Below are positions 9,565-22,115 of a DNA stretch of 64,000 nucleotides, piece after piece (position 1 is the stretch's first letter; each line of letters begins with the position of its first letter). Made by a program: the position numbers and the translations under genes. This stretch comes from Rhineura floridana (lineage: Eukaryota; Chordata; Lepidosauria; Squamata; Rhineuridae). Location of the stretch: positions 1,860,501 to 1,924,500 of the forward strand of contig NC_084483.1 in assembly GCF_030035675.1 (NCBI RefSeq). Reading direction: 5' to 3'. A model generated the notes under the pieces. The model made no database searches. It saw only the letters and a list, made by a program, of their open reading frames with translations, and was not told the DNA's origin.

Positions 9565-11430
9565 TAGGGAGGACATTGTAATCCGCCGGGACCTTGACTC
9601 CAATATTGTAGCAGTTGACCCTAATGAGGTGTCCAGAGCACAGTCCTGTCCTGTTTTATTGGATGAATTTCAGTTGGTACAGCTCGAGGATGTGGACAAG
9701 GTGCTTGGACAGGTGCGGGCGACCATGTCTGCTCTGGATCCTTGCCCCTCGTGGCTAATAAAAGCTAGCAGGAATGGAACAGCTGGATGGGCCAAGGAGG
9801 TGATCAATGCTTCTTTACGAGAAGGAGTGGTACCACTCTGTCTGAAACAGGCAGTGGTGAAACCGCTCCTAAAAAAACCCTCCTTGGACCCTGAAAACCT
9901 TGACAACTATAGACCGGTAGCAAATGTCCCATTCCTGGGCAAGGTTTTAGAGCGCGTGGTCGCTCGCCAGCTCCAGGCTCTCCTGGATGAAACTGATTAT
10001 CTGGATCCATTTCAATCAGGCTTTTGGCCGGGGTTTGGTACAGAAACAGCCTTGGTCGCCCTGTATGATGACCTCTGTCGGGAGAAAGACAGAGGGAGTG
10101 TAACTCTGTTGGTTCTCCTGGACCTCTCAGCGGCTTTTGATACCATCGACCATGGTATCCTTCTGGGGCGACTTGCGGATTTGGGAGTTGGAGGCACTGC
10201 TTGGCAGTGGCTGTGCTCCTACTTCGAGAATCGTCTCCAGAAGTTGGTGCTTGGGGAGCACTACTCGAATCCCTGGGTACTCCAATATGGGGTCCCGCAG
10301 GGTTCGGTTCTGTCCCCCATGCTTTTTAATATCTATATGAAGCCGCTGGGTGAGGTCATAAGGAGATTTGGAGTGCGTTTCCAGCAATACGCTGATGATA
10401 CGCAGCTCTACTTCTCCTTTTCATCTTCTTCAGGTGAGGCTGTTGATGTACTAAATCACTGCCTGGCCGCAATAATGGACTGGATGAGAGCTAATAAACT
10501 GAGACTCAATCCTGACAAGACTGAGATGCTGTTGGTGGGGGAGCTCTCTGCCCAGATGGTTCATGTTCGACCTGCCCTAGATGGGGTCACACTCCCCCTA
10601 AAGGAGCAAGTCCGTAGTTTGGGGGTCTTATTAGATCCACTCCTGTCACTGGAGGCTCAGGTAGCCTCGGTGGCACGGAATGCGTTCTACCAGCTTCGGC
10701 TGGTAGCCCAACTACGACCCTATCTGGACAGGGAGAATGCCACAGTTATCCATGCTCTGGTAACCTCTAGACTGGACTACTGTAATGCACAATGCACTCT
10801 ACGTAGGGTTACCTCTGAAGACGGTTCGGAAACTTCAGCTAGTGCAGAATGCTGCGGCCAGAGTTCTTACCGGGACTAAGAAATATGATCATATAACTCC
10901 TGTCCTGGCCCAGCTGCACTGGCTACCAATATGTTTCCAGGCCAGATTCAAAGTGTTGGTTCTTACCTATAAAGCCCTTAATGGCATTGGACTGCAATAC
11001 CTGATGGAACGCCTCTCCCGCTATGTACCAGCCCGTTCACTACGCCTGATGTCGAAGGCCCTTCTCCAGGTTCCAACGCATATGGAGGCCCGGAGAGTAA
11101 TAACTAGAGCTAGGGCCTTCTCGGTGGTGGCCCCCGAGTTATGGAATGCCCTCCCTGACGAGATATGCCTGGTGCCTTCTTTGTTATCTTTTCGGCGCCA
11201 GGTAAAGACCTACCTCTTTGCCCAGGCATTTTAAATTTTAAACTCTAAATTTTTAAATTTTACTTTAATTTGACTTGGTTTTATCTCGTTTATATCTTTT
11301 TATACTGTATTGTTTTCATGTTTATTTGTGTTTTAACCTGTTTTTATCTTTTTGTACACCGCCCTGAGAGCTTGTTGCTATAGGGCGGTTTAAAAATGTA
11401 ATTAAATAAATAAAATAAATAAATAATTGG
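9565..11430 (+). mobile_element. L2-clade LINE, 5'-truncated
   Basis: It begins inside the ORF2 linker (about 9565) and runs through the reverse transcriptase and C-terminal region. The 3' untranslated end carries GCCCTGAGAGC and GGGCGGTTT and closes with AAATAAATAAAATAAATAAA. The protein style (LDPCPSWLIKAS, LHWLPI) is that of the L2 branch of the CR1/L2 superfamily. The 5' truncation is normal for target-primed reverse transcription. No clear target repeat was found. The RT frame is open except for one small duplication, so the insertion is fairly young. Confidence 0.85.
9629..11234 (+). pseudogene. L2 ORF2 fragment: reverse transcriptase and C-terminal domain
   Basis: The enzyme would nick-prime and copy LINE RNA at the target. 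Visible blocks in order: LLKKPSLDPENLDNYRPVAN, FLGKVLERVVARQLQ, LDLSAAFDTIDH, GVPQGSVLSPMLFNIYM and the catalytic YADD in FQQYADDTQLY near 10390. A conserved C-terminal stretch follows (LQLVQNAAARVLTG, LHWLPI, VVAPELWNALP). Reading is open from before 9629 to 10879, where the frame ends just after the block at DYCNA. The rest is in another frame, 10785-11234. The cause is visible: AATGCAC occurs twice in a row at 10784-10797, a 7-bp duplication. The endonuclease domain is lost with the 5' end. Confidence 0.9.
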
Positions 11431-12804
11431 GATCTGTTTAGGGCACATTGAATTACACCACAAAGACAACAGGAAGCTAGCACAGATCTCTATTATACAA
11501 GCAGAAAATAAATAAAATGAAGCCATCACAAGCAGTATTGCACAGAATTCAAAACAAAATGACTAATCAGTCCCACTAGGAATTTTGCTTTAAGCTTTGT
11601 AAATATTCAGCACAAGCATATTCTAGCATAACTAAATGAAAGAAATATTAATTACAGGATAACAGGAATTGTTGGGGGTTTTGCATACTGCACACACACA
11701 GAGACCTTCTATTTAATCAAAACTCTTGAAATAATCTATCATAAAATGTTTTAAAGGACATGATTAATTCCATTGTTTAAATTGTGTTTTACTGCCATAA
11801 AAAACTCATAAATGATCCAACACCTTTCTTACTGATCATTTCCTTCTAAAGTAATATACTAATTAATTTCAATTAAATATATGTAAAAGAAGATATATTT
11901 TCAAAAATGCTTCTCCCTTGTCATTTGTTAATATATTGAAAAAGTGTAAACCTTGAAACATTTAGCATAGAAAATATTCATTTTTGGTAATTTCTCAAGG
12001 GGACAATTTATTAAATGAAAGGCTTTCAACATTAGCTAAAAGCAGCCCTGTAAATCATGGTGTCATCAAACCGCTTCATCACTTCATTAATTTAAAAGAT
12101 TATTATATGTGTAACTGACATAATTTTGAACAATGTTACATGGTTAATTTATTAACAGAGAAAAGCAAAAATGACACACTGATTTATTATAATAATTGCA
12201 TAATTTTAGGATTTTTCTCTGTGACTTTTACCACCAGTGTAAGTAATTCAGGGTAATTGGTTTTTTTAGGAAAGTCACCCATTTTATTTCTAGTGGACTA
12301 TCCATTTATAAAGGAGGGTGTGGTAATTTATCCTCATTGACTTGCAGGGATATAGGAAAAGTTGCTCCTTGATTGACACAGGATGGGCAGCAATGCTGTT
12401 GATTCTATTCATTATAAAATGCTTCTGAAAAAGTGTAAACAAGGATCTTTCAAATTCATTTTCTCTCATTCAGTTCCTTATTCTGACAATGATCAGGCCA
12501 TAAGTCCATAACAGAAGTACAGACTATAAATTCAGATCAGTTGACAATATTTTGACCAGGAGTGGCTTGAAAACAGTAACTCCTCCGCACGCAAAAATAT
12601 GTCTCTGCCACATGGACTTCATGCACTGATTTTCACTGGATTGTTGACAAGTGTATTCCCTTCTAAAGATTGCAGTGAGTTAGTGCTGATCTCACATTTT
12701 TATAGGATAATATGCTGGGTATTTGGAGGAGAAATTTTGTATGGCTTCAAATCCTCCAAACCACATAGTACACAGTGTACAAGAATATATAGGATAAAAG
12801 ATGT
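11431..12804. other. AT-rich unassigned stretch
   Basis: No repeat family or coding segment recognised. It is long, AT-rich and free of the usual LINE or SINE debris (for example around 11,800-12,260), which is the texture of either old unique DNA or conserved non-coding sequence. I cannot tell which from one genome. Confidence 0.5.
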
Positions 12805-13250
12805 AGTGTTATTTATTTAATTTATTTAAAATATCTTAACTGATCTTCATCAAAAGATACCAGGGCAGTGTACAAAACTGTGAATTAAACACAAAGTCAA
12901 ACACAACACATAAATATAATTTAAAACCAATAAATACACAAAACAGAATGAGGAAAAAAACCTAAAAACCATACAACTAAGGGGCAATCTAGAACAAACA
13001 AAAATAACATAAAATCTAAAAAGCCAGTAGGAAGATCTTTATCTGGCACTGAAAGGCTTGTTGTGTTAGTGTTGGAGTGCCTCCTTGGAGAGAGAATTCT
13101 AAAGCTGGGGCACCACAGTAGAAAATAGTCCTCTTCCTTGTAGAAACACAATGCACTTCTACTAAAGAGGGTATCTGGAGCAGGGTATCTGCAGAAGAAT
13201 TTTAGACATGGACAGCCTAATAAGGGAAGAGGCACTCCTTCAGTTATCAA
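12805..13250 (-). mobile_element. Antisense L2-type LINE 3' end
   Basis: The left edge is the A/T-rich tail (TTATTTATTTAATTTATTTA). Further right the minus strand shows the diverged end of the L2 C-terminal coding part (NSLSKEALQH-like) running into a 3' untranslated region. It is much more decayed than the copy at 9.6 kb. Confidence 0.6.
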
Positions 13251-14564
13251 TAGTATGCCAATATTCAATTGAAGTCAAACCCTAATTCCACAAAAAGCAC
13301 TCTCTCTAAACTATCTAACACAGTTAGGTATCCTAGACCACTGATTCCAGTAGTTAAAGCATTTCTTAAACAATGTTGGATTGTCCTCACAGGCCATTTT
13401 GAAATGAGTAAAGTCATGGCTCAGGATCCAAAAGAATATGCTGCAAGCTCTTTCCAGCCTAATTTCTTTCCAGCCTAATATCTTCCTTTTGAAATCAGAC
13501 GTGCTGTTTGACAACCCACTCTGAAAACTACGTTTCAGATTTCTGTACTGGTGCTGCCACTCAGCCTTGGTTTTATAAAATATAGTTGTTTAATCTAGGT
13601 AGAGCTCAGCACAAGGAAGCAAATGCACACAAACTACAAGGAACCTACCAAGGGTATTGCTGTTTGCTTATAGGATACAGGACAAGGCCCATGACACAAA
13701 CTTGCCTAAAATTTACATATGCTAATTTATATGTATAGATGTCCCTCTGAGGGGGGTCCCATCAGCACTGTGCATGGCGAGCTGAGGAAACTGGAAATGG
13801 CACCATACCTTTTTCTTCCAATAGTGAAAAGTATTATCCCCAAATAGATAGATTAAAAACTGAATACTGAGCTGGGTGTTCTGTTCACTCTGAGACCCTG
13901 AATCTTCCCACCAGCTCTGATTGTATGCATTCTGCTAGGGTTATCTGATTTTTCAGATATCAGGTTGCTATTGCAAAATATATGTTCTCAAAGTAGTCAT
14001 CTCCTGTTGTGTTTGAAAATTGCCTTTGTAGTGTCTTTTTAAGTGCATATTACCTGAAAGTAAGTCCCACTTACTTCAGAAGAATCTGCTGACGAATCAA
14101 GTATCAGTTGTAGACAAAGTTCATGAGATGCCTAGGATGACTGGTTTTACTTTAGCTTTTTCTTTCTAATGCCACAATTTCTCACCTATTTATTTTAGAA
14201 TATTTCTATGTAAATCAAGAAGTTCACTGTTAAGTATATCAATGATGGGTTGTAATCTATAATAACTCATAGGAGACGATAGACAAAAATCGTAGGTGTG
14301 GTAGATTCAGGTTCAACATACATTCTCTGCCCTGGAAATGCCTTGGAACAAAAGTTCTGAAGGGATGCAACTCAGGGCCCCTTTTTCCTTCTCCCCGTGC
14401 TCCACAGGTAACATCAGAAATGTAAGGCTATTTTGGATGAATCTCTTTCTCGTACCAACATCAAATCATCTCCAGAAGGGTTGTGTTGGGATGAGAAAGA
14501 GTCCCACTCTTGGCAAGACTCAGGACTCATCTATAGGGGGGCATTTATTTGTCAGAAATATACT
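13251..14564. other. Unassigned
   Basis: No clear family. A half copy of the AAGTAAGTCCCACTTACTTC palindromic motif type occurs near 14060, similar to the small repeats at 42-44 kb. Confidence 0.5.
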
Positions 14565-14750
14565 GCATTTATTTATTTATTGAATTTATTAGTCGCCCAT
14601 CTGGCTGGCTGGCTGGCCACTCTGGGCAACGTACAACATAGCCATACAATATGTAGGCATTAAAAATGTAAAAACAATGAAGATAAAAGCTAACCCACCC
14701 CAAAAGGCTGCCTGAAGAGCCAGGTCTTCTTTGTTTGATCAATGTCATGC
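14565..14750 (-). mobile_element. Antisense L2-type LINE 3' end
   Basis: TTTATTTATTTATTGAATTT, then a GTCGCCCATCTGGCTGGC run and GCTGCCTGAAGAGCCAGGTC, the reverse complement of the usual L2 end in this genome. A similar end is found at 30,901-30,995. A short GGCT microsatellite has formed within it. Confidence 0.7.
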
Positions 14751-15599
14751 TTTTATGCACAAGTTAGGGTAAAAAAGAAAATAAAGGCACCGTTTGCAGC
14801 AACATAAAAAAGGGCAGCAGAATGGAGGCGAGCAACCAAAAGTTACTATTCAGCTTACAGGAAACAAAATTAAAGAAGGGAGGAAGAGATAGTGGGCATG
14901 GAGAAGTGAAAGATTGATGCATCCACCTAAGAGCAAAGCGTCTGCAAGCAGAAGAGAAACCTAGTGGAGACTTTTTTCCTCCCCTTTTTGTATTATAGGT
15001 GGATTGGGTTAGTATGGATTTACAGGGGGAAAACTGCATGATAACTTGTTTGCTGGTAATGTCATGTGAACCATGCAAATTTAAAGGAGATGTGAGTAGC
15101 ACCAAACACACAGTAAACCACCGTGCAGATGAGCCCTTAAATGATCTTGGATTTCTAATGTTACTGATACAATATAGGAGGAATACTATTTCCACACCAG
15201 TAAGGTCATTTCAAACAGGCTCTTTTGGAATATGACTGAAGGGCAGTATAAAAATACTTAGACAGATTTTATTGGCCAATTTTTCATGCTAAGGACAAGC
15301 CACACCCATCTATTGCACCAGTATTTTCACTGAAGGACAAATCCAAAATTAAGCCTTCCCTGTGGATCACAATCCTTTGGTGGGGGAAGTGTGGTTGTTC
15401 CCCTCCCCCATTTTCTACAGGAATGAACATTCTTATTATTTTATCAGAAATTCTAATCAAGTGAGTACATGGAGTCTGCTTACATCAAGGTTTCCTAAAT
15501 CAGAAATATTACAGTATTTCTGTTACTGTTGTTTTGCCACTGACAGACTTTATTGCTTTATGGGAGCAGGATCCCATGGATCCATTTCAGTTTTAACTG
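14751..15599. other. Unassigned
   Basis: No repeat family recognised. A 143-residue minus-strand open frame (14764-15195) is hydrophobic and low in complexity and has no recognisable domain, so I treat it as chance. Confidence 0.5.
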
Positions 15600-15903
15600 T
15601 TGATAGCTGACAGCAATGCTGTCAGGAGTCTAGACCAAGAGGCTAGACTCCTAACAGGGGCACCCAAGGCGGAATGGTCAAAGCTGAGACACCAGACTAA
15701 GATGCATCCAAACTCAGAGGAAGGCAATGGTAAACTACCTCTGAATACCTCTTACCATGAAAACCCTATGAACAAAGTATCCAAAATGCAACACGAGATA
15801 GTGCTGGAAGATGAGACCCCCAGGTCAGAAGGCTCTCACCAAGCTACTGGGGAAGAGCAAGGACAAGTATGAGTAGTGCTGTGACTAATGATGCAGCTGG
15901 GTC

Positions 15904-16600
15904 ATGAACCAGGGAAAGTTAGAAATTGTCAAGCAAGTAATGGAACGTATCAACATTACAATACTTGGTGTGAGTGAATTAAAAAGGACGAGAATGGGAC
16001 ATTTTCAATCAGGCAACTACAAAATATTTTATGCAGGAAATGAGAAATTAAGAAGAAATGGGGTTGCTTTAATAGTGGGAGGTGATGCAGCAAAAGCAAT
16101 TAGGAGCTACAATGCAAGGTCTGAGCGAGTGATATCAATGAGATTAAATGGGAAACCTATTAACATAACCATCATTCAAGTCTATGCTCCAACAGCAAAT
16201 GCAGAAGAAGAAGAATTTGAAAGATCTTATGCAGAAGTACAGGAAGAAATTGATCACACACCAAAACAAGATGGGGGACTGGAATGCAAAAGTAGGGAAC
16301 AGAGAAGAACTAGGAATTGTAGGAAAATGGGGCTTAGGAGATAGAAATGAAGTAGGAGAAAGACTTAAGAAGCAAATAATTTGTTTCTCACAAACACATT
16401 TTTGAGCAACCAAAAAGTTAACTGTACACGTGGACATCACCAAATAGTCAATATAGGAATCAAATTGATTATATAATTGGTAGCAGAAGATGGAGAAGTT
16501 CTATACTTTCTGTGAACACCAGACCAGGAGCAGATTGCGGTACAGATCATGAACTGGTCATATCGAAAATCAGAGTAAAGCTAAAGAAGAAACAACAAAG
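15904..16600 (+). pseudogene. BovB APE-type endonuclease domain
   Basis: The domain nicks target DNA to prime reverse transcription. MNQGKLEIVKQVMERINI leads into ILGVSELKRTRMG (the E of the metal site). NITIIQVYAPTANAEEEE follows, then GDWNAKVG near 16,275 in a second frame and NQIDYIIGSRRW and DCGTDHELV near 16,460-16,560 in further frames. At least two frameshifts therefore fall between 16,200 and 16,480. The order and motifs match RTE-type endonucleases, and the final SDH block is kept as TDHE. Confidence 0.85.
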
Positions 16601-16791
16601 CAATCATAATGCCAAAATACAATTTAAATAACATCCCCAAATAATATAAAGATCAAATAAGGAACATATTTCAGGCTTTAACCTTAGTTGACAGAGAACC
16701 AGAAGAACTATGGAGTGAAGTCAGAGACATTATCAGGGAAGAATGCAAAAAGACAATACCTCTTGTTAAAAAGAGAGAAAGACCTCAATGG

Positions 16792-18224
16792 ATGAATGAA
16801 GAAACTCTTAAAATGGTTAAAGAAAGAAGGAAAGCAAAGGCAAAAGGATATAGAAACACGGTTAGAACCCTAAATTCAACTATACAGCAACTAATATGTA
16901 GGGACAAAGAGAACTATTGCAATAGTTACTGTCTAAAAATAGAACAGGACAACAAAAAGGGTAGAACAAGAGCCATATTCCAAAAGATTAGAGAAATTAA
17001 AGGGAAATTTAAACCAAGAGTAGGGATGTTGAGTAACCAACAGGGAAACACACTGACTGACCGAGATAAAATAAAAGGAAGATGGAAGCAATACACTGAA
17101 GAACTCTATAAAAGAGATGCAAGGATGACAGATTCATTCATGGAGGAACCGTATAATGAAGAACCAGAAATTTTAGAATGTGAGTTGAAAGCTGCTCTTA
17201 AAATACTTGGAAGAAACAAATCACCAGGAACAGATGGCATACCAACAGAGTTGCTACAAGCTACTGAGACTGAATTTGTCCAAATTTTGACAAACATTTG
17301 TCAACAAATATGGAAAACTAAACAATGGCCCACACACTGGAAGCGTTCAATATACATTCCTATTCCAAAGAAAGGGGATCCCAGTGAATGCAGTAACTAT
17401 CGAACTATTGCATTAATATCCCATGCAAATAAAGTAATGCTCAATATTCTACAACAAAGGCTCTTACCATATATGGAATGTGAAATGCCAGATGTCCAAG
17501 CTGGATTTAGAAAGGGAAGAGGCACCAGAGACAATATCGCAAACATACGTTGGATAATGGAACAGAGCAAGGAATTTCAGAACGAAATCACCCTGTGCTT
17601 TATAGATTACAGCAAAGCCTTTGACTGTGTAGATCATGAAAAACTATGGAATGCTTTAAAAGAAATGGGCGTGCCACAGCATCTGATTGCCCTGATGTGC
17701 AACCTATATTCTGGGCAAGAGGCTACTGTAAAGCCAGAATATGGAGAAACTGAAAGGGTGTGTGAGACGGGTATATTTTCTTGCCCTATTTGTTTAATCT
17801 ACACGCAGAACATATCATATGGAAAGCGGGATTGGACCAAGATGAAGGAGGTGTGAAAATAGGAGGGAGAAATATCAATAATTTACGATATGCAGACCAT
17901 ACCATACTCTTATCAGAAACCAGTAATGATTTGAAACAAATGGTGATGAAAGTTCAAGAGGAAAGCACAAAGGCAGGACTACAGCTGAACATCAAGAAGA
18001 CTAAAATAATGACAACAGAAGATTTATGTAACTTTAAAATTGACAATGAGGACATTGAACTTGTCAAGGATTATCAATACCTTGGCACAGTCATTAACCA
18101 AAATGGAGACAACAGTCAAGAAATCAGAAGAAGGCTAGGACTGGGGACGGCAGCTATGAGAGAACTAGAAAAGGTCCTCAAATGCAAAAATGTATCACTG
18201 AACACTAAAGTCAGGATCATTTAG
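16792..18224 (+). pseudogene. BovB reverse transcriptase domain
   Basis: The first frame (16,792-17,856) contains NKSPGTDGIPTELLQATE, IPIPKKGDPSECSNYRTIAL, QAGFRKGRGTRDNIANIRWI and FIDYSKAFDCVDHEKLWNAL. A frame change near 17,755 moves the rest to 17,781-18,224, with PYLFNLHAEHIIWKAG and IGGRNINNLRYADHTILL. The catalytic YADD is therefore YADH here, a direct sign of loss of activity. The downstream string LVKDYQYLGTVINQNGDNS is typical of BovB. The truncated copy at 40.5 kb is a near relative. Confidence 0.9.
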
Positions 18225-18655
18225 ACCATGGTATTCCCAGTCTCTATGTATGGATGTGAAAGTTGGATAGTGAAACAAGTGGATAAGAGAAAAATCAACT
18301 CATCTGAAATGTGGTGTTGGAGGAGAGCTTTGTGCCTACCATGGACTGTGAAAAAGACAAATAATTGGGTATTAGAACAAGTTAGACCAGAACTATGACT
18401 AGAAGCTAAAATGATGAAACTGAGGTTATCATATTTTGGACACATAATGAGAAGACATGATTCACTAGAAAAGATAATAATGCTTGGAAAAACAGAAAGG
18501 AGTAGAAAAATTATGGACTGATTCCATAAAGGAAGCCACAGACCTGAACTTTCAGGATCTGAACAGGGTGGTTTATAACAGATGCTATTAGAGGTCGCTG
18601 ATTCATAGGGTCGCCATAAGTCGTAATTGACTTGAAGGCATATAACAACAACAAC
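18225..18655 (+). repeat. BovB C-terminal and 3' end
   Basis: Decayed coding remnant (YFGHIMRRHDSLEK-like strings) followed by the 3' end with GGTCGCCATAAGTCGTAATT and a CAACAA tail. The SINEs at 42.3, 49.5, 51.5 and 60.6 kb carry this kind of end. Confidence 0.85.
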
Positions 18656-19294
18656 AGCAACATGAGTGCATGAAATATCTTTCGAGCTGCTTTGGGCCTA
18701 TATGATACAGAAAGGTAAGGTATAAATTATTACAATAATATATGTGACAGAGATATGTGGGTCTTCATGTTGAGAGTATCTCATTGCTAAAATGTTTTTA
18801 AAAATGTATAAAGTGATCTAAAACTGGCTGGAATTTATAATAATCAGCATTTAATTATGTGATGAAGAACTTAATAAGATAAATGGTTGTTGCTTGCCCC
18901 TAAAAAAATCTGTTTAAATTTGAGCCGGACACAGGTTATACTTGTCTTCCCTACAGCCCACAGCCCTGCCCTGAGCGTCCACAAGAGTGACATCCATGCC
19001 ACTATTTGGATTTTCAAGAACCCAGAAGACCAGTTTGACTGGAAATGACCAGGAGGACAAAAGACGAGTGTGTGTACACAAAGGAGAACCATGTGTCTAT
19101 CATGCCATTTTCAATTCTTTTAAAATGTATGCCTCTAGCACTGGCAGACTTCATGGATGCCAAGAAATCATGCATTAGGATTATCCTCTATTTATGTAAA
19201 AAGTCTGAGGATTTTTGTTGCGATTCATATAATTTCTATTGACAGTTCTGATATTTATCTTTCCAACAACATTGTAATTCAACTGTGAACAACT
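18656..19294. other. Unassigned
   Basis: Begins with a short LINE-like 3' end trace (TGCTTTGGGCCTATATGATA) near 18,690-18,730. Nothing else was recognised. Confidence 0.45.
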
Positions 19295-20200
19295 CTGAAA
19301 TATTTTATTTATTTATACAAACACAGTAGTGCCATTTTTGGTCCTACAAGAGCTCTCAAACCAATGTACATGAAAGAACAAAAGAAAAAACAAAACTCAA
19401 GTAACGAAAACTCAGACCAACACCTTAAAATCAAAGCAGCAGAGTTCAAACCTTCAATCATATATTTAAAGACAATTAGAAGCCACGTGGGATAAAAATG
19501 TTTTCACTGCTCACCTAAACATCTAAATCTAGCTACGCTCACCTTCTCTGGGAGGGATTCCAGCACTGAGGCCTTGAAAAGGCTTGTCTTTTATGATATT
19601 CCCACCAAACCTCTTTTGGTGGGCAGGATGTATAAAAGGGCCTCTAAAGATGATCTCAGCTTCCAGGCAAGTTCATACGGGATGGCATAGTCTTTTAGAT
19701 ATCTTGGTCGTCAGCCATTTACGGATTTATAGGTAGGCACCAAACCTTGTACTGGGCCTGGAAACAAATTGGAAACCAGGACAGTTAATAGAAGACCAGT
19801 GTAATGTGGCCTAAAAAGTAAATCCCAGAAACTAGTCTGGCTGCTGCATTTTTCAGCAGGTGCAGTTTCTGAACATTTTTCAAAGGCAGCCCCACACACA
19901 GCTCACTAAAGTAATCTAATCATAAAGTAAACAAAGCACGTTTTGGTATAGCCAGAGCTGTCTTTTCTCCGAAGGGGCACAGCTGATACCGCAGCCAAAG
20001 TTGGGCAAAGGCACTCCCGGCCACAGCAGCCCCCAACCATCCAGGAGCAATGCAAGATCCAGGTGCAGTCCCAAACTGTGAACCTGATCCTTCAGGGGGA
20101 GTGCAATTCCATTGGCTGCAGCTTAGCTTTCTCTACTGACCAACAGAACCTGGTCTGGACTGAGCTTCAACTTGTTAACCAGTCCATCACTGAATCCAGT
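19295..20200 (-). mobile_element. Antisense L2-clade LINE fragment, old
   Basis: The left edge is an A/T tail (TATTTTATTTATTTATACAA). On the minus strand the order is the same as in the L2 copy at 9.6 kb: the region before DYCNALYVGLPLK (here decayed to a DYFSELCVGLPLK-like string near 19,890), then the YKVLCLTYKAVNG-like block near 19,740, then the 3' end. Several frame changes. The hydrophobic block near 20,050-20,160 corresponds to the stretch just after the RT palm. Confidence 0.7.
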
Positions 20201-21894
20201 CAAAAGTACAGGACTTTCACAGCCTCTGTTGCATTCAAAATAACTGAATGCTATAATGCCCTGCATTAATAACAATTTTGTGGGCAATAATTCAGTTTCT
20301 TTTAAAAGTGCATTTCTTCTTCCGAACTGTACACAATATTCTTCACAAGTGACATTTTCTTGGTGCTCAAAGGACCACAATGTGCATACCAGAGTCATTT
20401 CACCACTGAAATGCAGTCATCTCTAGAGTGCTGAGTGGTGTCCAGATGTTGGGCAACATGCGGCATACTACATAACATCAGAAGGGAGGGGAACATTTGG
20501 CTAGGAATGTAAGGGAATGCCCTAAATATTATGAAAAAACTGGTGTGTGTATGTTTTCAATGTGCATGCAATGAAGACAGAACTTTAGCTTGTAATATCC
20601 TGCTCCTAAAGCATAAATCATCTAGATGGGCATCCTTTATGCTTTTATCTACATATTTAAACATTTAGAAGCTAGATGATATATCTAGTAAATCTTCAAT
20701 TATTTCTGGCATGTGTGCACAATTGCCCTCTTCCCCCTTCCCTTTTTTTGGGTAAGAAGATCATTCTTCACTGGTGTCAGCATATATACATGGGGAAACA
20801 ATTTAGGATTTTTTTTTTACAGGAAACATTTGTGGAAGACTGACTCATCTCTAAAAGTTCTATCATATTTTCCCACAACAGACATGAACTTCTCTGCAAT
20901 AGCATTTTAAGAAATGAATCCTTTCATTGAACCGGTCTCAGAGAATCTGTCAGAAGGAAGACTGATAACCAGATCTCTTCCCTCACAGGTGCAAGTGTCT
21001 GTCTTCTAATTCATCACAGAGATTTGAGTCAAATGCAGTTTGTTATTCACATGTTGCCTTAACAGATCTTCAGTAGGATCTGTAAAGGAGCTGCCTTTCT
21101 GTGACAAAATCAATGATGAACCATCAAATTCATCTCCAAAGAAATATGGCTGGATTCCAGGTGAATAAAAATTAAATGCTGTGACTTTCCTTGAAAATTA
21201 CACACACATTTGAATAGTGTGACCGAGAAAATTGGAGGTGGGGAGAGATCACATATATGTTTATACTGTATATATAATTGCCTAGTTTGCATGACACAGT
21301 AAGCCAAATGGCACTGTGCAAATGTGCTGACTCCTAGAGAGGAGACTGCACCTGCTTTTCTCCTTCCTCCCTGGTTCTTTTAGCTCAGCATGGCAGGTAA
21401 GCCAAGGTTTCGCTTGGGGTTAACTTGGCTACAGTTCCAGCGCATCTCCTCTTTTGTAAAAACGGGGGCACACAATGCTAGTCAAACCCTGCCCCTTTTT
21501 ACTGTAAAACCTGGTGGGATCAGCTCAGGTGCATTTTTTTTTTAAATCAGCTTCAAAGTCGAACAGTTTTTGCAGTTGATTGGCAGATCAACTCGTTGCT
21601 CCTCCAGGTGTGGCCAACGGAAATGCTTTGGTGTAGACAACTAGTGTGCTCACAGCCATGGTAAAGGAACACAGAACTTAACCACAAGCCTGTGTTCCAA
21701 TGACAAACCATAGTTAGCTGCCATGCAAAGGTATAAGGGAGTAGCAAAGTGGCTGTGATCTCCTCCCCGGTAGTGTGCTCATTCATATGGTCACACTAAG
21801 CCATTGTTTTGCTTAGCATTATGTGCAAACCCAGCCAGAGAGAGACACAGGGAGGGAGGGAGATAAATCTGTTGCTTGAAGATCCAAAACAAAT
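20201..21894. other. Unassigned, perhaps with a DNA-transposon scrap
   Basis: Around 21,570-21,840 the text (AACCATAGTTAGCTGCCATG with TGGTCACACTAAGCCATTG) has the feel of an old palindromic DNA transposon, but I could not pair two ends. The rest is unrecognised. Confidence 0.4.
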
Positions 21895-22115
21895 TGGTTT
21901 GCTTTGATTTTGATTTGATTTGCTATTTGTATGCCACTTTTCCAGCAGCCAAGCTGAGCTCAAAGTGGCTCACAGCAACAGTAAAGCAATAACAAATAAA
22001 AACAACACTTCTTAATACAGAACGAAAATATCCAGTAAAAATACAAGTACAATAAATGACTCAGAACAATAAAAGTATAATAAATACAATATCTAAAGCA
22101 AAATGATATAAATCA
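21895..22115 (-). mobile_element. Antisense LINE 3' end
   Basis: TGATTTGATTTGCTATTTGT, then CCAGCAGCCAAGCTGAGCTC and CTCACAGCAACAGTAAAGC, then A-rich sequence. This is the reverse complement of a CR1/L2-type 3' untranslated end. Confidence 0.6.

Larger units (their letters stand above)
15600..18655 (+). mobile_element. RTE-BovB LINE, nearly full length, decayed
   Basis: It starts with a leader around 15,600-15,900, then an APE-type endonuclease, a reverse transcriptase and a C-terminal region. It ends in the typical BovB 3' end (TAGGGTCGCCATAAGTCGTA) and a CAACAACAACAGCAAC tail at about 18,655. At about 3.05 kb it is close to the usual BovB length. The copy has several frame changes and stops and a changed catalytic residue, so it cannot be active. 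A weak possible target repeat, ACAGCAA, occurs at both ends. Confidence 0.9.

Noticed and set aside
14764-15195. 143-residue minus-strand open frame with hydrophobic text
   Set aside because: No recognisable domain, low complexity, no neighbouring support.
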